56,489 nt of DNA from Gammaproteobacteria bacterium (GTDB lineage Bacteria > Pseudomonadota > Gammaproteobacteria > GRL18). A program made the translations under genes and the position numbers. The stretch spans positions 1 to 56,489 of the forward strand of contig JADGEM010000025.1 in assembly GCA_016744375.1 (NCBI GenBank). The letters are read 5' to 3'. This document shows positions 43,980 through 53,925 of this stretch, in pieces. The stretch's first letter is position 1. Each line of letters starts with the position of its first letter. The notes under the pieces were generated by a model, which did no database searches, was not told the DNA's origin, and worked only from the letters and a program-made list of their open reading frames with translations.

Positions 43980-44813
43980 CTACACATGACAGACAATAGC
44001 TTCCATAGACTCACGAATAACAACTGCCCCATCAATTTCTTCAGCGCGAGACAAAAAAGCCTGGCGTATTCGCTCTTGTTGATTTGTATTTAACTTCGAT
44101 AAATCATTAACAAGACAGAAGGACATTAAAAGTAGTGTATCTAACGACATTTCCTGCATAATAGAAATATCAAAAGAAGCATGAATCGTATGAGCGGTAA
44201 AAGTAACATTTTCTATGTGCAATAGTTGTTTGATGTGGTCACTGCACTGGAATTTCTGATTGGGTAATATATCCAGAAATTCATCTTTTATTTCTGATAC
44301 TCCCTGTTTATTGTGCTGGACAATAAGCAACCTCCCACCAGGTGATAGATGTCGAAGCGCATTTTGAATAATAGGCAGAACATTATCAAAAGAATGCAAA
44401 AAATGAACCATGGTGATAAGGTCGTAACGTTCTCCCATATCGGTTAAGGGTTCAAATTTTTTATATTGCAGGCTTACTCTTGATCGGGTTTCTTCGTCCA
44501 TAGCAGAAAGATTTTTACGAAAAATTTCAAGGTCTGTCTTGCTAAAATCCAGCCCAGTAAAAGACCATTGTTTTTTTTGCTGCTGAATAATCCTTATCAA
44601 TGCAGTGTCGAATGTCCCTGTGCCACAGCCAAGGCTAAGAATTTTAGGTTTTTCTACTGTTAGAAGCTCAGAACAATTATCCGCAATCCAGTTTAGGGCA
44701 TCCTGTTTAAAAGAGGCGTGTTTAAGTCTTAAGTTATAACCACACGAATAGATGAATTCAGATAAACTGTAGTCACAGGCTATATTGCTTGAAGTCTTTT
44801 TCTTATTAATCAT
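43980..44813 (-). CDS. SAM-dependent methyltransferase, histamine-N-methyltransferase-like
   Basis: This 277-residue protein has SAM motif I in ILSLGCGTGTFD near residues 62-73, DLITMVHFLHSFDN, LSPGGRLLIVQ, and a HNMT-like C-terminus with ASFDIS and VIRESMEAI. Histamine N-methyltransferase modifies an imidazole nitrogen; the bacterial protein could methylate an imidazole, a selenol, a thiol or an arsenical. ArsM normally has several conserved Cys residues that are not seen here, so it is not a clear ArsM. It is the last gene of the PatB/TauE operon. Confidence 0.8.
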   Translation of the reverse strand: MINKKKTSSNIACDYSLSEFIYSCGYNLRLKHASFKQDALNWIADNCSELLTVEKPKILSLGCGTGTFDTALIRIIQQQKKQWSFTGLDFSKTDLEIFRKNLSAMDEETRSRVSLQYKKFEPLTDMGERYDLITMVHFLHSFDNVLPIIQNALRHLSPGGRLLIVQHNKQGVSEIKDEFLDILPNQKFQCSDHIKQLLHIENVTFTAHTIHASFDISIMQEMSLDTLLLMSFCLVNDLSKLNTNQQERIRQAFLSRAEEIDGAVVIRESMEAIVCHV

Positions 44814-44823
44814 AGGATATTGT

Positions 44824-45579
44824 CTAGCTCATCAGGTCGAAGATAATTTTAATTGCGAATACGATAGATAAAATGCCAATGGCATATTTTATGACTTTGT
44901 CAGGCAGCATTGAATGTGCTGTTTTATTTCCCAGATAACCACCGATTAACGCCGCAGCAGCAACTGTACCAACAATAGGCCAGGAGATATGTCCAGCAGC
45001 GGCATAAGTAACAAAACCGGAAAAGGAGGCAAAGGGAACTGCCAGAGCCGTAATCATGCTGATCTTTTTTGCCTGGCATCCCATAAGCAGCATGAGAGCT
45101 GAAATAATCCCCCCTCCACCGACAGCTAACAGTCCGGAAACCAGTCCTGCAATGGCTCCAATCACCGATAGATAGACAACCTTTGGCTGTCGGTCGTGAC
45201 AGCTTTTTACATTGGATTTTTTAGGTATGAGTGCCGAGATTCCTGCATAGATAAGGAAAATGGCAAACATCCACAGTACTACGTCTCTTTCAATAAAGGT
45301 GGATATATAAGCTCCAACCGGGGCGAAAACAAACGAACCAATAATAATCGGCAGACCCAGTTTCAGATCCAGACGATTGGCACGAAAATTATCAAAAGTC
45401 GCAGCGCTCAAACTGATGGTGTTGGCAAGTAGTGCTACTGATTTGGCACTGTTGATTGGCATACCCAGCCAGACAAAAATAGGCATCTGAAAAGCAGCAG
45501 CACCTTTACCTGAAAGTGCAAAAAAGTAATTTAGACCTATAGTGACAAAAAATATCGCATATAACGACAGGTCATCCAT
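44824..45579 (-). CDS. TauE/SafE-family sulfite-type exporter
   Basis: This 251-residue membrane protein has seven to eight helices arranged in two similar halves, with GLVSGLLAVGGGGIISALMLL and GGYLGNK motifs typical of the TauE/SafE family, which export sulfite, sulfoacetate or other small anions. It overlaps the C-S-lyase gene by eight bases and is followed by the methyltransferase gene after ten bases. The three probably form one unit for a sulfur- or selenium-containing compound released by the lyase. Confidence 0.88.
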   Translation of the reverse strand: MDDLSLYAIFFVTIGLNYFFALSGKGAAAFQMPIFVWLGMPINSAKSVALLANTISLSAATFDNFRANRLDLKLGLPIIIGSFVFAPVGAYISTFIERDVVLWMFAIFLIYAGISALIPKKSNVKSCHDRQPKVVYLSVIGAIAGLVSGLLAVGGGGIISALMLLMGCQAKKISMITALAVPFASFSGFVTYAAAGHISWPIVGTVAAAALIGGYLGNKTAHSMLPDKVIKYAIGILSIVFAIKIIFDLMS

Positions 45580-46762
45580 TGCCTTCCAGCCCTTTAATTG
45601 CCTTTTCCAGCCTTGATAATCCCTCTTTTAACATGGCTCGAGGACAGGCAATCGTCATTCGGGCAAAACCAGCGCCCTGTCGTCCAAACCAGTAACCAGG
45701 ATTTATGGCAATACGTGCCTCCTGGGCAATAAATTTCTCCAGTGCCTTGGTTTCAATTCCCAGGTCTCTGAAATCCAGCCAGGCCAGAAAGGTGCCTTCT
45801 GTTTTGATCAGTGTTACTTTTGGAATATATTCTTTCAAGTAGTTTTCAAGATAGTCCAGATTTGCCTGTAAATAGACCAGCAACTCATCCAGCCATTCAC
45901 CACCCTTGCTATAGGCTGTTTCCATAGCAATTGCGTTAAAGGCATTGTTTTTATGGAAAAGATAGCGACCAACAAAATTTTTATACTGTTCACGATACTG
46001 TTCATTGCCAATGACAATCATAGCATCTGTGACCGAGGCAATATTAAAGGTTTTTGCTGGCGATAAACAACTAAAGGATTGTTGCGCTGCTTCCTCTGAA
46101 AGGGAAGCAAAAGGAATATACTGATGCCCTGGATAAACAATATCAGAGTGAATTTCATCGGCAATTATCAATACTTGATGCTTTATGCATATTTCAGCAA
46201 CACGCTCTAACTCTTCCCTTTTCCAGACTCGACCAACAGGATTATGAGGGTTGCATAGAATCAACATTTTGGTACGTGGGTTTTCAGCCTTTTCTTCCAG
46301 ATCGTCAAAATCCATTTGATAATGATTATCGACCAGTTTAAGGGGATTTCGAACCACCTTTCTTTTATTGTCCATAATCGTCAGACGGAATTCAAAAAAC
46401 ACAGGAGCCTGAACAATAATACCGTCGCCTTTTTCAGTGTGCAGGTTGATGAGAATACTGATGGCATTCATTACACTATTACTGAAACAAAGATCGGAGG
46501 GCTTAATTTGCCACTGATGTCGGCTGGCATACCAGTGAAGAATGGCATCAGTCAGGCTGTCACGCCTGTATTCATAGCCAAAGATGCCATTTTCAGCACG
46601 CTTTATCAGATGATCACAGACAACAGGCGGTGCCTTGAATTCCATATCCGCGACCCAAAAAGGGAGCAACTCATCACCACCAAAATGTTCTAGCCAATCT
46701 TCCTTATTCCACTTTTCAGCGGCGGATAGGCTTCTGTCCTGAAGTTTATTGAAATCTGTCAT
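45572..46762 (-). CDS. PatB/MalY-type PLP-dependent C-S beta-lyase
   Basis: This 396-residue protein is a fold-type I PLP enzyme with WVADMEFKAPP at the N-terminus, NPHNPVGRVW, ADEIHSDIVYPG, and the PLP-binding Lys in SCLSPAKTFNIAS. The overall sequence fits the MalY/PatB cystathionine beta-lyase group, which cleave C-S (or C-Se) bonds to thiol, pyruvate and ammonia. It is the first gene of the PatB/TauE/methyltransferase operon. An inverted-repeat element lies just before its start. Ovothiol and ergothioneine routes use related PLP lyases, so a link to the nearby OvoA-type methyltransferase is possible. Confidence 0.9.
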   Translation of the reverse strand: MTDFNKLQDRSLSAAEKWNKEDWLEHFGGDELLPFWVADMEFKAPPVVCDHLIKRAENGIFGYEYRRDSLTDAILHWYASRHQWQIKPSDLCFSNSVMNAISILINLHTEKGDGIIVQAPVFFEFRLTIMDNKRKVVRNPLKLVDNHYQMDFDDLEEKAENPRTKMLILCNPHNPVGRVWKREELERVAEICIKHQVLIIADEIHSDIVYPGHQYIPFASLSEEAAQQSFSCLSPAKTFNIASVTDAMIVIGNEQYREQYKNFVGRYLFHKNNAFNAIAMETAYSKGGEWLDELLVYLQANLDYLENYLKEYIPKVTLIKTEGTFLAWLDFRDLGIETKALEKFIAQEARIAINPGYWFGRQGAGFARMTIACPRAMLKEGLSRLEKAIKGLEGNG

Positions 46763-46774
46763 ATGCTTATTACT

Positions 46775-46911
46775 CTAGAGCCCTCAGCCAAACTTGAATT
46801 TGGCTACCATCATTTGTAGCACAGGATAAGCTAGAGTAAGAAAAAGCAACTCTAACTAATAACAATAAACTTCTACATAATGATGGTGGATAAATTCAAG
46901 TTACTTAGAAG
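46775..46911. repeat. MITE-like inverted-repeat element, copy 2
   Basis: Arms at 46791-46814 and 46879-46902 match at 21 of 24 positions and are related to the 24-bp arms of copy 1 (37018-37110). The outer flanks match too, in reverse orientation. The central part is longer (64 bases) and contains no gene. It lies 13 bases before the PatB-type start. The remainder to 47158 holds no supported gene. Confidence 0.7.
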
Positions 46912-47158
46912 ATAAATAAAGTAATAATATATACCTTTATCCATATATTGTCGATATTTGATCCTCCTGGAAGAGCAATTTAATGATGTTGTCAATCCTG
47001 AAAATACTGTTATTCTTAATGCGGTAAGCAACTGCTTAGACAAACAATTTCACCTCCAATATTAATTATACTTATCAGGCTTCCAGCTTTGCCCCTATTT
47101 CTTTCATTGTTTAATTTAATTTTATTTTATATGATAATTATTTAGTCCAGAGAAAGTT

Positions 47159-48508
47159 ATGTTTAAAAATAATATCAAAGAGTTAACAAAGAAAGTTAGT
47201 GCAGCTGTTGATAATATATCAATGCCAATAACCACAACAAAAATTGCTATAACCGGCTTAAGTCGTTCAGGCAAGACAATATTTATTACATCTCTGATCG
47301 ATCAATTACTTCTTCAAAAAAAAATCACCCCAATTACATCCAGAAAACAACCATTTAATGTAACGATCAAATCTCCCACTACATCGATTAAACGGTTTGA
47401 TTATTATTCATTAAAAAAAATAATTAAAGAATATCATCAATGGCCTGATGGCACAGATGATATAACATCAACTACATTAGAGTTTGAAACTAAAAGCCGC
47501 TATAGCTTTTTAAACAATTCAAAATTCAGGATTGAATTAATCGACTACCCGGGTGAATGGATACTTGATATTGCAATGATGGGCTTATCGTACGAGCAGT
47601 GGTCTGAAAAAACAATAAACTGGATGAAAAATATTGATGAAGAAATAGTAAAAAGATATTTAAATAGCATTCATGAATTATCAGATAAAAGCAAAGGTGA
47701 GGGCATTGAAAATAATATCCATCAACAATACTCAAGCATGCTGTCATTTCTCAAAAATAACCATTATTCTAACCTGACACCCGGTCGATTTATAATGCCA
47801 TCAGATTTGGCTCATGACCCGATTTTATGCTTTGCTCCAATTCATCAGTCCAATTCATCATTACACCAGGTATTTAAAGAACGTTACGAGTATTATCTTG
47901 AAAATATTGTAAAAAACATTCAACTGGAACATTTTAGAGGCTTTGATCGGCAGATTGTTTTAATTGATATTATCGAAGCACTTCAAAATGGTCATAATTG
48001 TTATTCAGATATGAAAGATGGCCTGCGTAGTATGATGTCACTTTATGATCATAGAAATAAAAATTTTATAGCTCAGTGGTTCAGTTCTTCTATAAAAAAA
48101 GTAATCTTTGTTGCAACTAAAGCTGATTTAATAACCTCTTCACAACACAATAATTATAGTGCCCTGTTAAATGAAATGGTTGAGGGCATTAGAAAAAAAA
48201 TGAATGTTGATCATATTAAGACGGAAGCGCATATTATCTCTTCTGTTAAATGTACAGAAACTGTTATTCGAGAGCATAATGGGAAGAATTTACCCTGCAT
48301 TCAGGGGATCTCATCAAAAGAAAAGAAAAAAATTGTTCTTTATCCAGGTGAAATGCCGCATTCATTCCCATCACCACAGGAATGGGACACTAGTGCCTAT
48401 AATTATGAAGTGTTTTTACCTTCTAATATTTCTTATAAAGATAACATTCCTTTTGATCATATTAATATGGACAAGGTCGTTGACTCGATAATAGGAGAGC
48501 TTCTATGA
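47159..48508 (+). CDS. ycjX: YcjX-family GTP-binding protein
   Basis: This 449-residue protein has Walker A GLSRSGKT near residues 33-40, a switch region ELIDYPGEW and the guanine-specific FVATKADLIT (TKAD) near residue 323. It fits the YcjX/DUF463 P-loop NTPases. These proteins are linked with membrane stress in enterobacteria, but their exact function is not established. The stop overlaps the next start by four bases, so it is coupled to the YcjF-like gene. It is among the most AT-rich coding regions of the window by eye. Confidence 0.88.
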   Translation: MFKNNIKELTKKVSAAVDNISMPITTTKIAITGLSRSGKTIFITSLIDQLLLQKKITPITSRKQPFNVTIKSPTTSIKRFDYYSLKKIIKEYHQWPDGTDDITSTTLEFETKSRYSFLNNSKFRIELIDYPGEWILDIAMMGLSYEQWSEKTINWMKNIDEEIVKRYLNSIHELSDKSKGEGIENNIHQQYSSMLSFLKNNHYSNLTPGRFIMPSDLAHDPILCFAPIHQSNSSLHQVFKERYEYYLENIVKNIQLEHFRGFDRQIVLIDIIEALQNGHNCYSDMKDGLRSMMSLYDHRNKNFIAQWFSSSIKKVIFVATKADLITSSQHNNYSALLNEMVEGIRKKMNVDHIKTEAHIISSVKCTETVIREHNGKNLPCIQGISSKEKKKIVLYPGEMPHSFPSPQEWDTSAYNYEVFLPSNISYKDNIPFDHINMDKVVDSIIGELL

Positions 48509-49548
48509 CAACCAAGCCTTTTAAAATTATTATTGATGACAATTCTAAAGAAGATACAATCGAGTCCCCAATAGCCCCACGCACTTTTGAGCCTGATCCG
48601 GAATTAGACCAAATAGTTACGAGCATTGATAAAGAAGCTGCTGCTAGTAACAAAAATTCTGGATTTTACAAAATAATCCAACTTCTTGGCAGTCTATCAG
48701 GGATTTTCTTGTCGCTTATTTTGTTTGTATTTATTTTCCTATTTGCTTATACAATCGACAATCTTAGCAATCTCTTTCAATCTGCCCACTTATCCAATTA
48801 TTTATATATTTCAGGCTTGCTAATACTCCTATCAGCATTAGCAATGAATCTCATCTCAAACTTCAAGCAATTAAGACAACTAAAGGATGCCAGTCGACTT
48901 AAACAAAGATTCAATAAGCAGCAAACAAATCCAACCGATGATATATTATTATTAAACAATGAACTCCTTTTGCATTTAACAAAAAATAAAGCCACTGAAT
49001 TTCATGAGCATTTTGATGAAACCAAACAAGAAATTAATGCGACACAAAATTATTATGAAATTTACAACATACTGGATAATACATTGTTAACCCCTTTGGA
49101 TGAAAAAGCCAAGTCTCTGATACATAAAGCATCACTTCAGGCCGCATTTTCTACCGCCATCTCACCTGTACCTCTTATTGATATGCTTATAATTATCTGG
49201 AGAAGCTTAAAATTAGCAACAGATATATCCAAACTCTATGGCTATAGAACAGGTGGTTTGACCAGCATCTTACTGTTGAAGCAAGGAGTAATCAATGTGA
49301 TTTTTGCTGGCGTCTCTGAACTAACACTACAACTAACAAATGAAATAACGAGTGCATCAGTTGTACACAAAATCTCACATGCTGCTGGACAGGGTATCGT
49401 AAATGGTATCCTGTTAGCCAGACTTGGGTATGGAATTTTAGAAGCTTGCAGGCCCTTAAAATTATCAGAAAAAAGAGAAAATATTTCTAAATCAATTGTT
49501 GAATCATTGATGAATTCATTAAAAACAAAAGAAGAAGCAAATAATTAG
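48505..49548 (+). CDS. ycjF: YcjF-like membrane protein (TIGR01620/DUF697)
   Basis: This 347-residue protein has a charged N-terminus, two strongly hydrophobic helices at about residues 68-115, and the DUF697-type core FSTAISPVPLIDMLIII with a following amphipathic region. This is the standard partner of YcjX, and the two genes occur together in many gammaproteobacteria. It overlaps the ycjX stop. It likely anchors the GTPase to the inner membrane. Confidence 0.87.
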   Translation: MTTKPFKIIIDDNSKEDTIESPIAPRTFEPDPELDQIVTSIDKEAAASNKNSGFYKIIQLLGSLSGIFLSLILFVFIFLFAYTIDNLSNLFQSAHLSNYLYISGLLILLSALAMNLISNFKQLRQLKDASRLKQRFNKQQTNPTDDILLLNNELLLHLTKNKATEFHEHFDETKQEINATQNYYEIYNILDNTLLTPLDEKAKSLIHKASLQAAFSTAISPVPLIDMLIIIWRSLKLATDISKLYGYRTGGLTSILLLKQGVINVIFAGVSELTLQLTNEITSASVVHKISHAAGQGIVNGILLARLGYGILEACRPLKLSEKRENISKSIVESLMNSLKTKEEANN

Positions 49549-49619
49549 TGAATGGCAGCACACGCTCAAGGAAGGACAACTTTGCAGAGAGACTTTGGTT
49601 AAGTTTAAAGAAAACTTGT

Positions 49620-51140
49620 TTATTCCCTGGCGGTACAGTAGTCATTAGTGGCACGGCAATCGACATTGGTTCTTAGCCTGAGTTTTGCCCGCAGATAACG
49701 TGATAAAGAGTCAACCAATACATTGAGCAACGCGGTAATAAAAATCAGAATCATCGCCTTGTCAAAATGTAACTCCTGTATTGAGCTATCAATATAAAAG
49801 CCTAATGTGGCAATACCAAGAATTCCCAAAATGGCTGATTCTCGCATGATAATTTCCCAGCGATAGAACAGAAATGCCAGAAACTGCCCATATAAGCGTG
49901 GTAATAGTTCATAAAAATAGCGGTTCAATCCCCTGCTGGCATCCACTCTTAACTGAATTTCAATACTATAGCGACCAATCAGATGACCAATAATAGCTCC
50001 ATTATGCAGAGCCAAAGCAACGATGGCGGGAAGCATGGAAGGACCCCACAACTGCAGCAGGATATAAGCCAGTATATATTCAGGCGTTGTACGCAGGATC
50101 ACCAGGAGTACATGCCCTATAGTACGTCCGGCAGGTTTAAAAAAGTGTGTTGATATGAGTGGGAAAAACAACAGGGTAAGAATACCAGATGCAACCAGTG
50201 CTACCTGGGTTAAAACCACTGTATTAGCAATACCCGGTAACGCCTGATTAATGAGCAAATCACTTAGCCAGTGCCATGATTCAGATAGGCTTTCACCACG
50301 CATTATTGGTGCGGGAATAATATCTTCAGTAAAAAAGCGCTGTACATTATCAAAGGATATTGTACTGTCATTGGCGACAATAAAAGGCGCAGCAATAATA
50401 TAAATGGGCAGTAATGCGGGGCGGACCCAGTAGCGAATGGTGGCAATTAACAGGTAAAACAGTAACAGCAGCGCCCAGACTACGGAATAGTGACCTTCCA
50501 TAAAGGCGGAGCTAAGTGTATATCCTAGCGTTGGCAGACCAACAAAACCAAGTATGGCACTGGATCGCAGGCCGCATTCCAGTCGATAGGAGGTGTAGGT
50601 TTTAAAATGTTGCCACAAATCGGGCAGGCGGGCATAGAAAAAGGTAGAAACCCTCGAGGCATCAAGGCTAACTGCCTGCAAGGCTGATTTATCGCCCTCT
50701 TCCAGAATTTCGGCATACACTTTGGCAAAGGTGGCTGCATAGGGCAGCCCAATGGCCAATAAACCGGTCAAAGGGTGTAAGCCAAAAATTTGTAAAAAGA
50801 TCAGCGCCCAGAACAGCTCATGGATGGCACGAATAAAAGCACAACTAACCTGTATCCAGCGCCAGTGGAAAATCTGTGCCAGCAGAAAACCGATAACACT
50901 GCCGCCAGCGACACCTAAAATGGCAAAAGCCAGGGTTTGCAGGAAGGCTTCACCAATTTCTGAAAGGTTGGACCAGTCAGGTGCCAGCAGGCCCATAAAA
51001 AGTCTTTTTAGTTCTTGCCAGGGTTCCAGGCTGATAATTTCAATATCGGAAAAGAACAGGCTGAAGCCTGCCAGAAGGACAAATAGCCAACTGACATTCC
51101 ATGCAGGTGAGTGCTTGTAAGCGCTATCCATTGGAGTCAA
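49620..51140 (-). CDS. Fused PhnE-type ABC permease of a putative selenium oxyanion transporter
   Basis: This 506-residue protein contains two PhnE-like permease halves, each with a permease coupling block (first half DKSALQAVSLDASRVSTFFYARLP; second half GLNRYFYELLPRLYG). Standard PhnE is about 260 residues, so this is a tandem fusion that supplies the whole channel. The frame opens at TTG 51140, right after the PhnC-like stop; the ATG at 51131 is the more likely start. It forms an operon with the PhnC- and PhnD-like genes. Association with SenB and SelD suggests selenium rather than phosphonate, by context. Confidence 0.87.
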   Translation of the reverse strand: MTPMDSAYKHSPAWNVSWLFVLLAGFSLFFSDIEIISLEPWQELKRLFMGLLAPDWSNLSEIGEAFLQTLAFAILGVAGGSVIGFLLAQIFHWRWIQVSCAFIRAIHELFWALIFLQIFGLHPLTGLLAIGLPYAATFAKVYAEILEEGDKSALQAVSLDASRVSTFFYARLPDLWQHFKTYTSYRLECGLRSSAILGFVGLPTLGYTLSSAFMEGHYSVVWALLLLFYLLIATIRYWVRPALLPIYIIAAPFIVANDSTISFDNVQRFFTEDIIPAPIMRGESLSESWHWLSDLLINQALPGIANTVVLTQVALVASGILTLLFFPLISTHFFKPAGRTIGHVLLVILRTTPEYILAYILLQLWGPSMLPAIVALALHNGAIIGHLIGRYSIEIQLRVDASRGLNRYFYELLPRLYGQFLAFLFYRWEIIMRESAILGILGIATLGFYIDSSIQELHFDKAMILIFITALLNVLVDSLSRYLRAKLRLRTNVDCRATNDYCTARE

Positions 51141-51785
51141 TTAATACAGGCTCAGGAGGTCTTTTTCTGTCAGCGCCTCGGCAGGGCTATCAAGGACAAT
51201 CCTACCCTTTTCCAGCCCGATAATACGATCGCAGAATGCCAATGCCAACTGGATATCATGCAGTGCCAGTACTACGGTTGAGAAACCACTTAACATTTGT
51301 TTTAACACCACTTTAGATTGTTGCTCATCAACTGATGATACAGGTTCATCGGCTAATAAAAGAAGTCCTTTTTGAAACAGACTTCGAGCCACTGCAACCC
51401 GCTGTTTTTGTCCTCCGGACAAGCGCCCAACAGGACGAAACAGGTATTCTTCAAGTTGCAGGCCAGTAAGGATGGTACGCACCATTTCAACCTGATCAGC
51501 TTTGGGGCGAATCAGATTAATAAGATTGTAAAAAGTTGAATGTTGTTCCAGACAGCCAATATAAACATTGTGATAGACAGAAAGGTTATTTACCAAACCA
51601 TAATCCTGTGGTACCAATGCGGTATTCACAGGATAATGCTCGTAAATAAGCTTGATCAACGTTGATTTGCCCGAGCCGCTCTGACCTACAAGTGCCAATT
51701 TTTCACCTTTGGACACCTGTAAATCAATATCATGGAGTGTTTTCACTCCATGATAGCTGGCGGTCTCAGACTGTAGCTGTATCAA
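51141..51785 (-). CDS. PhnC-type ABC ATPase
   Basis: This 214-residue ATPase has Walker A GQSGSGKST near residues 35-43, signature LSGGQKQRVAVARS and Walker B LLLADEPVSSVDE. It overlaps the stop of the binding-protein gene by four bases and is directly followed by the fused permease gene. It drives the PhnDCE-like importer. Confidence 0.9.
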   Translation of the reverse strand: MIQLQSETASYHGVKTLHDIDLQVSKGEKLALVGQSGSGKSTLIKLIYEHYPVNTALVPQDYGLVNNLSVYHNVYIGCLEQHSTFYNLINLIRPKADQVEMVRTILTGLQLEEYLFRPVGRLSGGQKQRVAVARSLFQKGLLLLADEPVSSVDEQQSKVVLKQMLSGFSTVVLALHDIQLALAFCDRIIGLEKGRIVLDSPAEALTEKDLLSLY

Positions 51786-52654
51786 TCAATTATTCCTATG
51801 CTTTTTGCTGTTTCCAGAATAGGGTCAAAATCCGAATTTTTGGCTTCAATAAAACCAGAGCGGGGAAAGCGTCCAAGCAGATCAGGATCTTTCAAACCTA
51901 TTAAGGCTGCTTTTACCTTGTTTGAAAAGCCTTCTCCAAATTCTTTGTCAACATCACCACGAATAGTCCACTGATAATCAGGATAAGCAGGTGTTTTCCA
52001 GATAAGGGAAACTTTACTGGTGTCTACTTTGCCTTCTTCCACTTCTTTTTCCCACACCTTAAAGTTAACTGCACCAACTTCATAGGCTCCGCTCTGTACC
52101 AGTGCAATAGTCTTTGAGTGGTTACCACTGAATCCTACACGTTTAAAGACATTATCCACCTTGTCACCCATGTTTTTTTCAATATAGTACTGAGGCATTA
52201 AACGACCGGATGTTGAACCTTTAGAGCCAAAGGTAAATGTTTTTCCAGCAACGCCTTTTGGGAACTCATCACTGGCTTTAAGCCCGGTACTGTGATTGGC
52301 AATGATGTAAGTATGAAATTTGGGGTCTTCAACACCTTGTGCAATAGCCTGAGAGCCAGGAACCTTGAGCCGTGCCTGAACACCTGACAAGCCGCCGAAC
52401 CAGGCGAGTTGAATCTGATTATTACGAAAAGCGGTAACGACCGCTGCATAAGATTTTACCGGAACATACTTCACAGGGACACCCAGTTGCTTCTCCAGAT
52501 ATTTAGCTATATCGCCAAAACGCTGCTTGAGACGAGTTTCATCCTGATCAGGTATCGCAGAGAAAACCAGGGTTTTGGGGGAGGCAGATAAAGCCATATT
52601 TGAAAAAAGAATAAGAGTTGAGAGTAGCACGCTGAGAAATATTTTAAATTTCAT
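51782..52654 (-). CDS. PhnD-type periplasmic binding protein, putative selenium oxyanion carrier
   Basis: This 290-residue protein has a Sec signal (LSVLLSTLILFSNMALS, cleavage near residue 24), then a PhnD-like two-lobe binding protein: FSAIPDQDETRL at the mature N-terminus, AWFGGLSGVQAR, GSKGSTSGRLMPQYY and AYPDYQWTIRGD. Close relatives near SelD genes are annotated as putative selenate transporters. AioX, an arsenite-binding regulator, is another PhnD-fold protein. The position next to senB and selD favours selenium. Confidence 0.83.
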   Translation of the reverse strand: MKFKIFLSVLLSTLILFSNMALSASPKTLVFSAIPDQDETRLKQRFGDIAKYLEKQLGVPVKYVPVKSYAAVVTAFRNNQIQLAWFGGLSGVQARLKVPGSQAIAQGVEDPKFHTYIIANHSTGLKASDEFPKGVAGKTFTFGSKGSTSGRLMPQYYIEKNMGDKVDNVFKRVGFSGNHSKTIALVQSGAYEVGAVNFKVWEKEVEEGKVDTSKVSLIWKTPAYPDYQWTIRGDVDKEFGEGFSNKVKAALIGLKDPDLLGRFPRSGFIEAKNSDFDPILETAKSIGIID

Positions 52655-52884
52655 AATAATCCTTTAGTTTTTAGTTATTTGATTTTTGTTTTTTGTTTTT
52701 TTGGTATTCTAAGCGAGGCTATTTAACAATTCTTTAACCTATATCAATTAAGTCAAGTTGACAAATACTGTTTATTAGGCTAGTTATTTTCTGCATTTTA
52801 AGTAATACCATGATTTTATTTGTTATATTCATGAAAACATATATTATGCTTTAATTCAAATTATTCTTTTTCAGGCAGTAAATA

Positions 52885-53856
52885 ATGAAAATTATTATTA
52901 TCACCCCGGCAAAACAAAAATCTCTGTCAGGCAATCGGGCAACAGCGCAGCGCTGGGCTTTTTTTCTACAACAATTAGGGCATCAGGTTACTATCTCGGT
53001 ACAGTGGGATGAAACACCCTGTGACTTGATGATCGCCCTGCACGCATGGCGTAGCGCTGATATGATTAGTCGTTTTAAAGAAAAACAGCCACAAAAGCCT
53101 TTAATTGTTGCCATGACAGGGACGGATCTATACCGTTTTATCCATAGTCATCCAAAACCAACACTGGCATCAGTGAAGGCAGCCGATCAACTGGTTGCTT
53201 TGCATGACAAGGCTTATCTGGCATTGCCGGAGGAGGCCCACCACAAGGTTCATGTCATTTATCAGTCTGCCATTCCCCTGCCCTTTACCATGAAACAAAA
53301 TAATAAACGCAGTCAAAAAAGCTTTGATATTTGTGTTGTTGGCCATTTACGTGAGGAAAAGGATTCTCTTCGAGCCGCCTATGCTGTGCGTGAACTGCCT
53401 GAATCCAGTCGTATCCGGGTCAGGCATTATGGCAAGGCACATAATGAGGAATGGGCCGAAAAAGCACGGGAAGAAATGCGCATTAACCCTCGTTATCACT
53501 GGTTTGGTGAGGTAAAACATTGGCAGATCCGACAAGCCTATGCGCGTTGTCATTTAATGGTGCTGTCTTCTGTTATGGAAGGTGGTGCCAATGTTATTTC
53601 AGAAGCAACAGTGGCAGGATTGCCTGTCATCGCTTCAGATATTATCGGCTCTGTTGGTTTGCTGGGGGATGACTTTTCTGGCTATTACCCGGTACAGGAT
53701 ACAAATGCCTTGCGTGAATTGCTGCTTAAAGCCGAAACTGACCCCGATTTTATCGGCTTGCTCCGGCAACAGGGGGATCAGAGAGCGAAGTTATTTCTTC
53801 CTGAAATGGAAGGTCAACAGTGGCGAGAACTGTTGACCTTTATGGGCTTGCAATAA
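52885..53856 (+). CDS. senB: SenB-like selenosugar synthase (TIGR04348-type glycosyltransferase)
   Basis: This 323-residue GT4-type glycosyltransferase starts IIIITPAKQKSLSGNRATA and contains LMIALHAWRSADMI and IVAMTGTDLYR, the recognisable signature of TIGR04348/SenB. In the known selenoneine pathway SenB joins selenophosphate, made by a SelD homologue, to a UDP-sugar to give a selenosugar. It is convergent with selD and divergent from the selenium-type transporter. The third enzyme SenA is not in the window. A -35-like TTGACA at 52758 lies 127 bases upstream. Confidence 0.85.
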   Translation: MKIIIITPAKQKSLSGNRATAQRWAFFLQQLGHQVTISVQWDETPCDLMIALHAWRSADMISRFKEKQPQKPLIVAMTGTDLYRFIHSHPKPTLASVKAADQLVALHDKAYLALPEEAHHKVHVIYQSAIPLPFTMKQNNKRSQKSFDICVVGHLREEKDSLRAAYAVRELPESSRIRVRHYGKAHNEEWAEKAREEMRINPRYHWFGEVKHWQIRQAYARCHLMVLSSVMEGGANVISEATVAGLPVIASDIIGSVGLLGDDFSGYYPVQDTNALRELLLKAETDPDFIGLLRQQGDQRAKLFLPEMEGQQWRELLTFMGLQ

Positions 53857-53925
53857 TGCCAGATGCTTATTTCACACCTGAATCTACAACTCCATACATT
53901 CTCTATCCAGCCTTGAATTGCAGGG

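Noticed and set aside
43980..44813. Methyltransferase considered as the arsenite methylase ArsM.
   Set aside because: The conserved ArsM cysteines are missing; the C-terminus is closer to HNMT.
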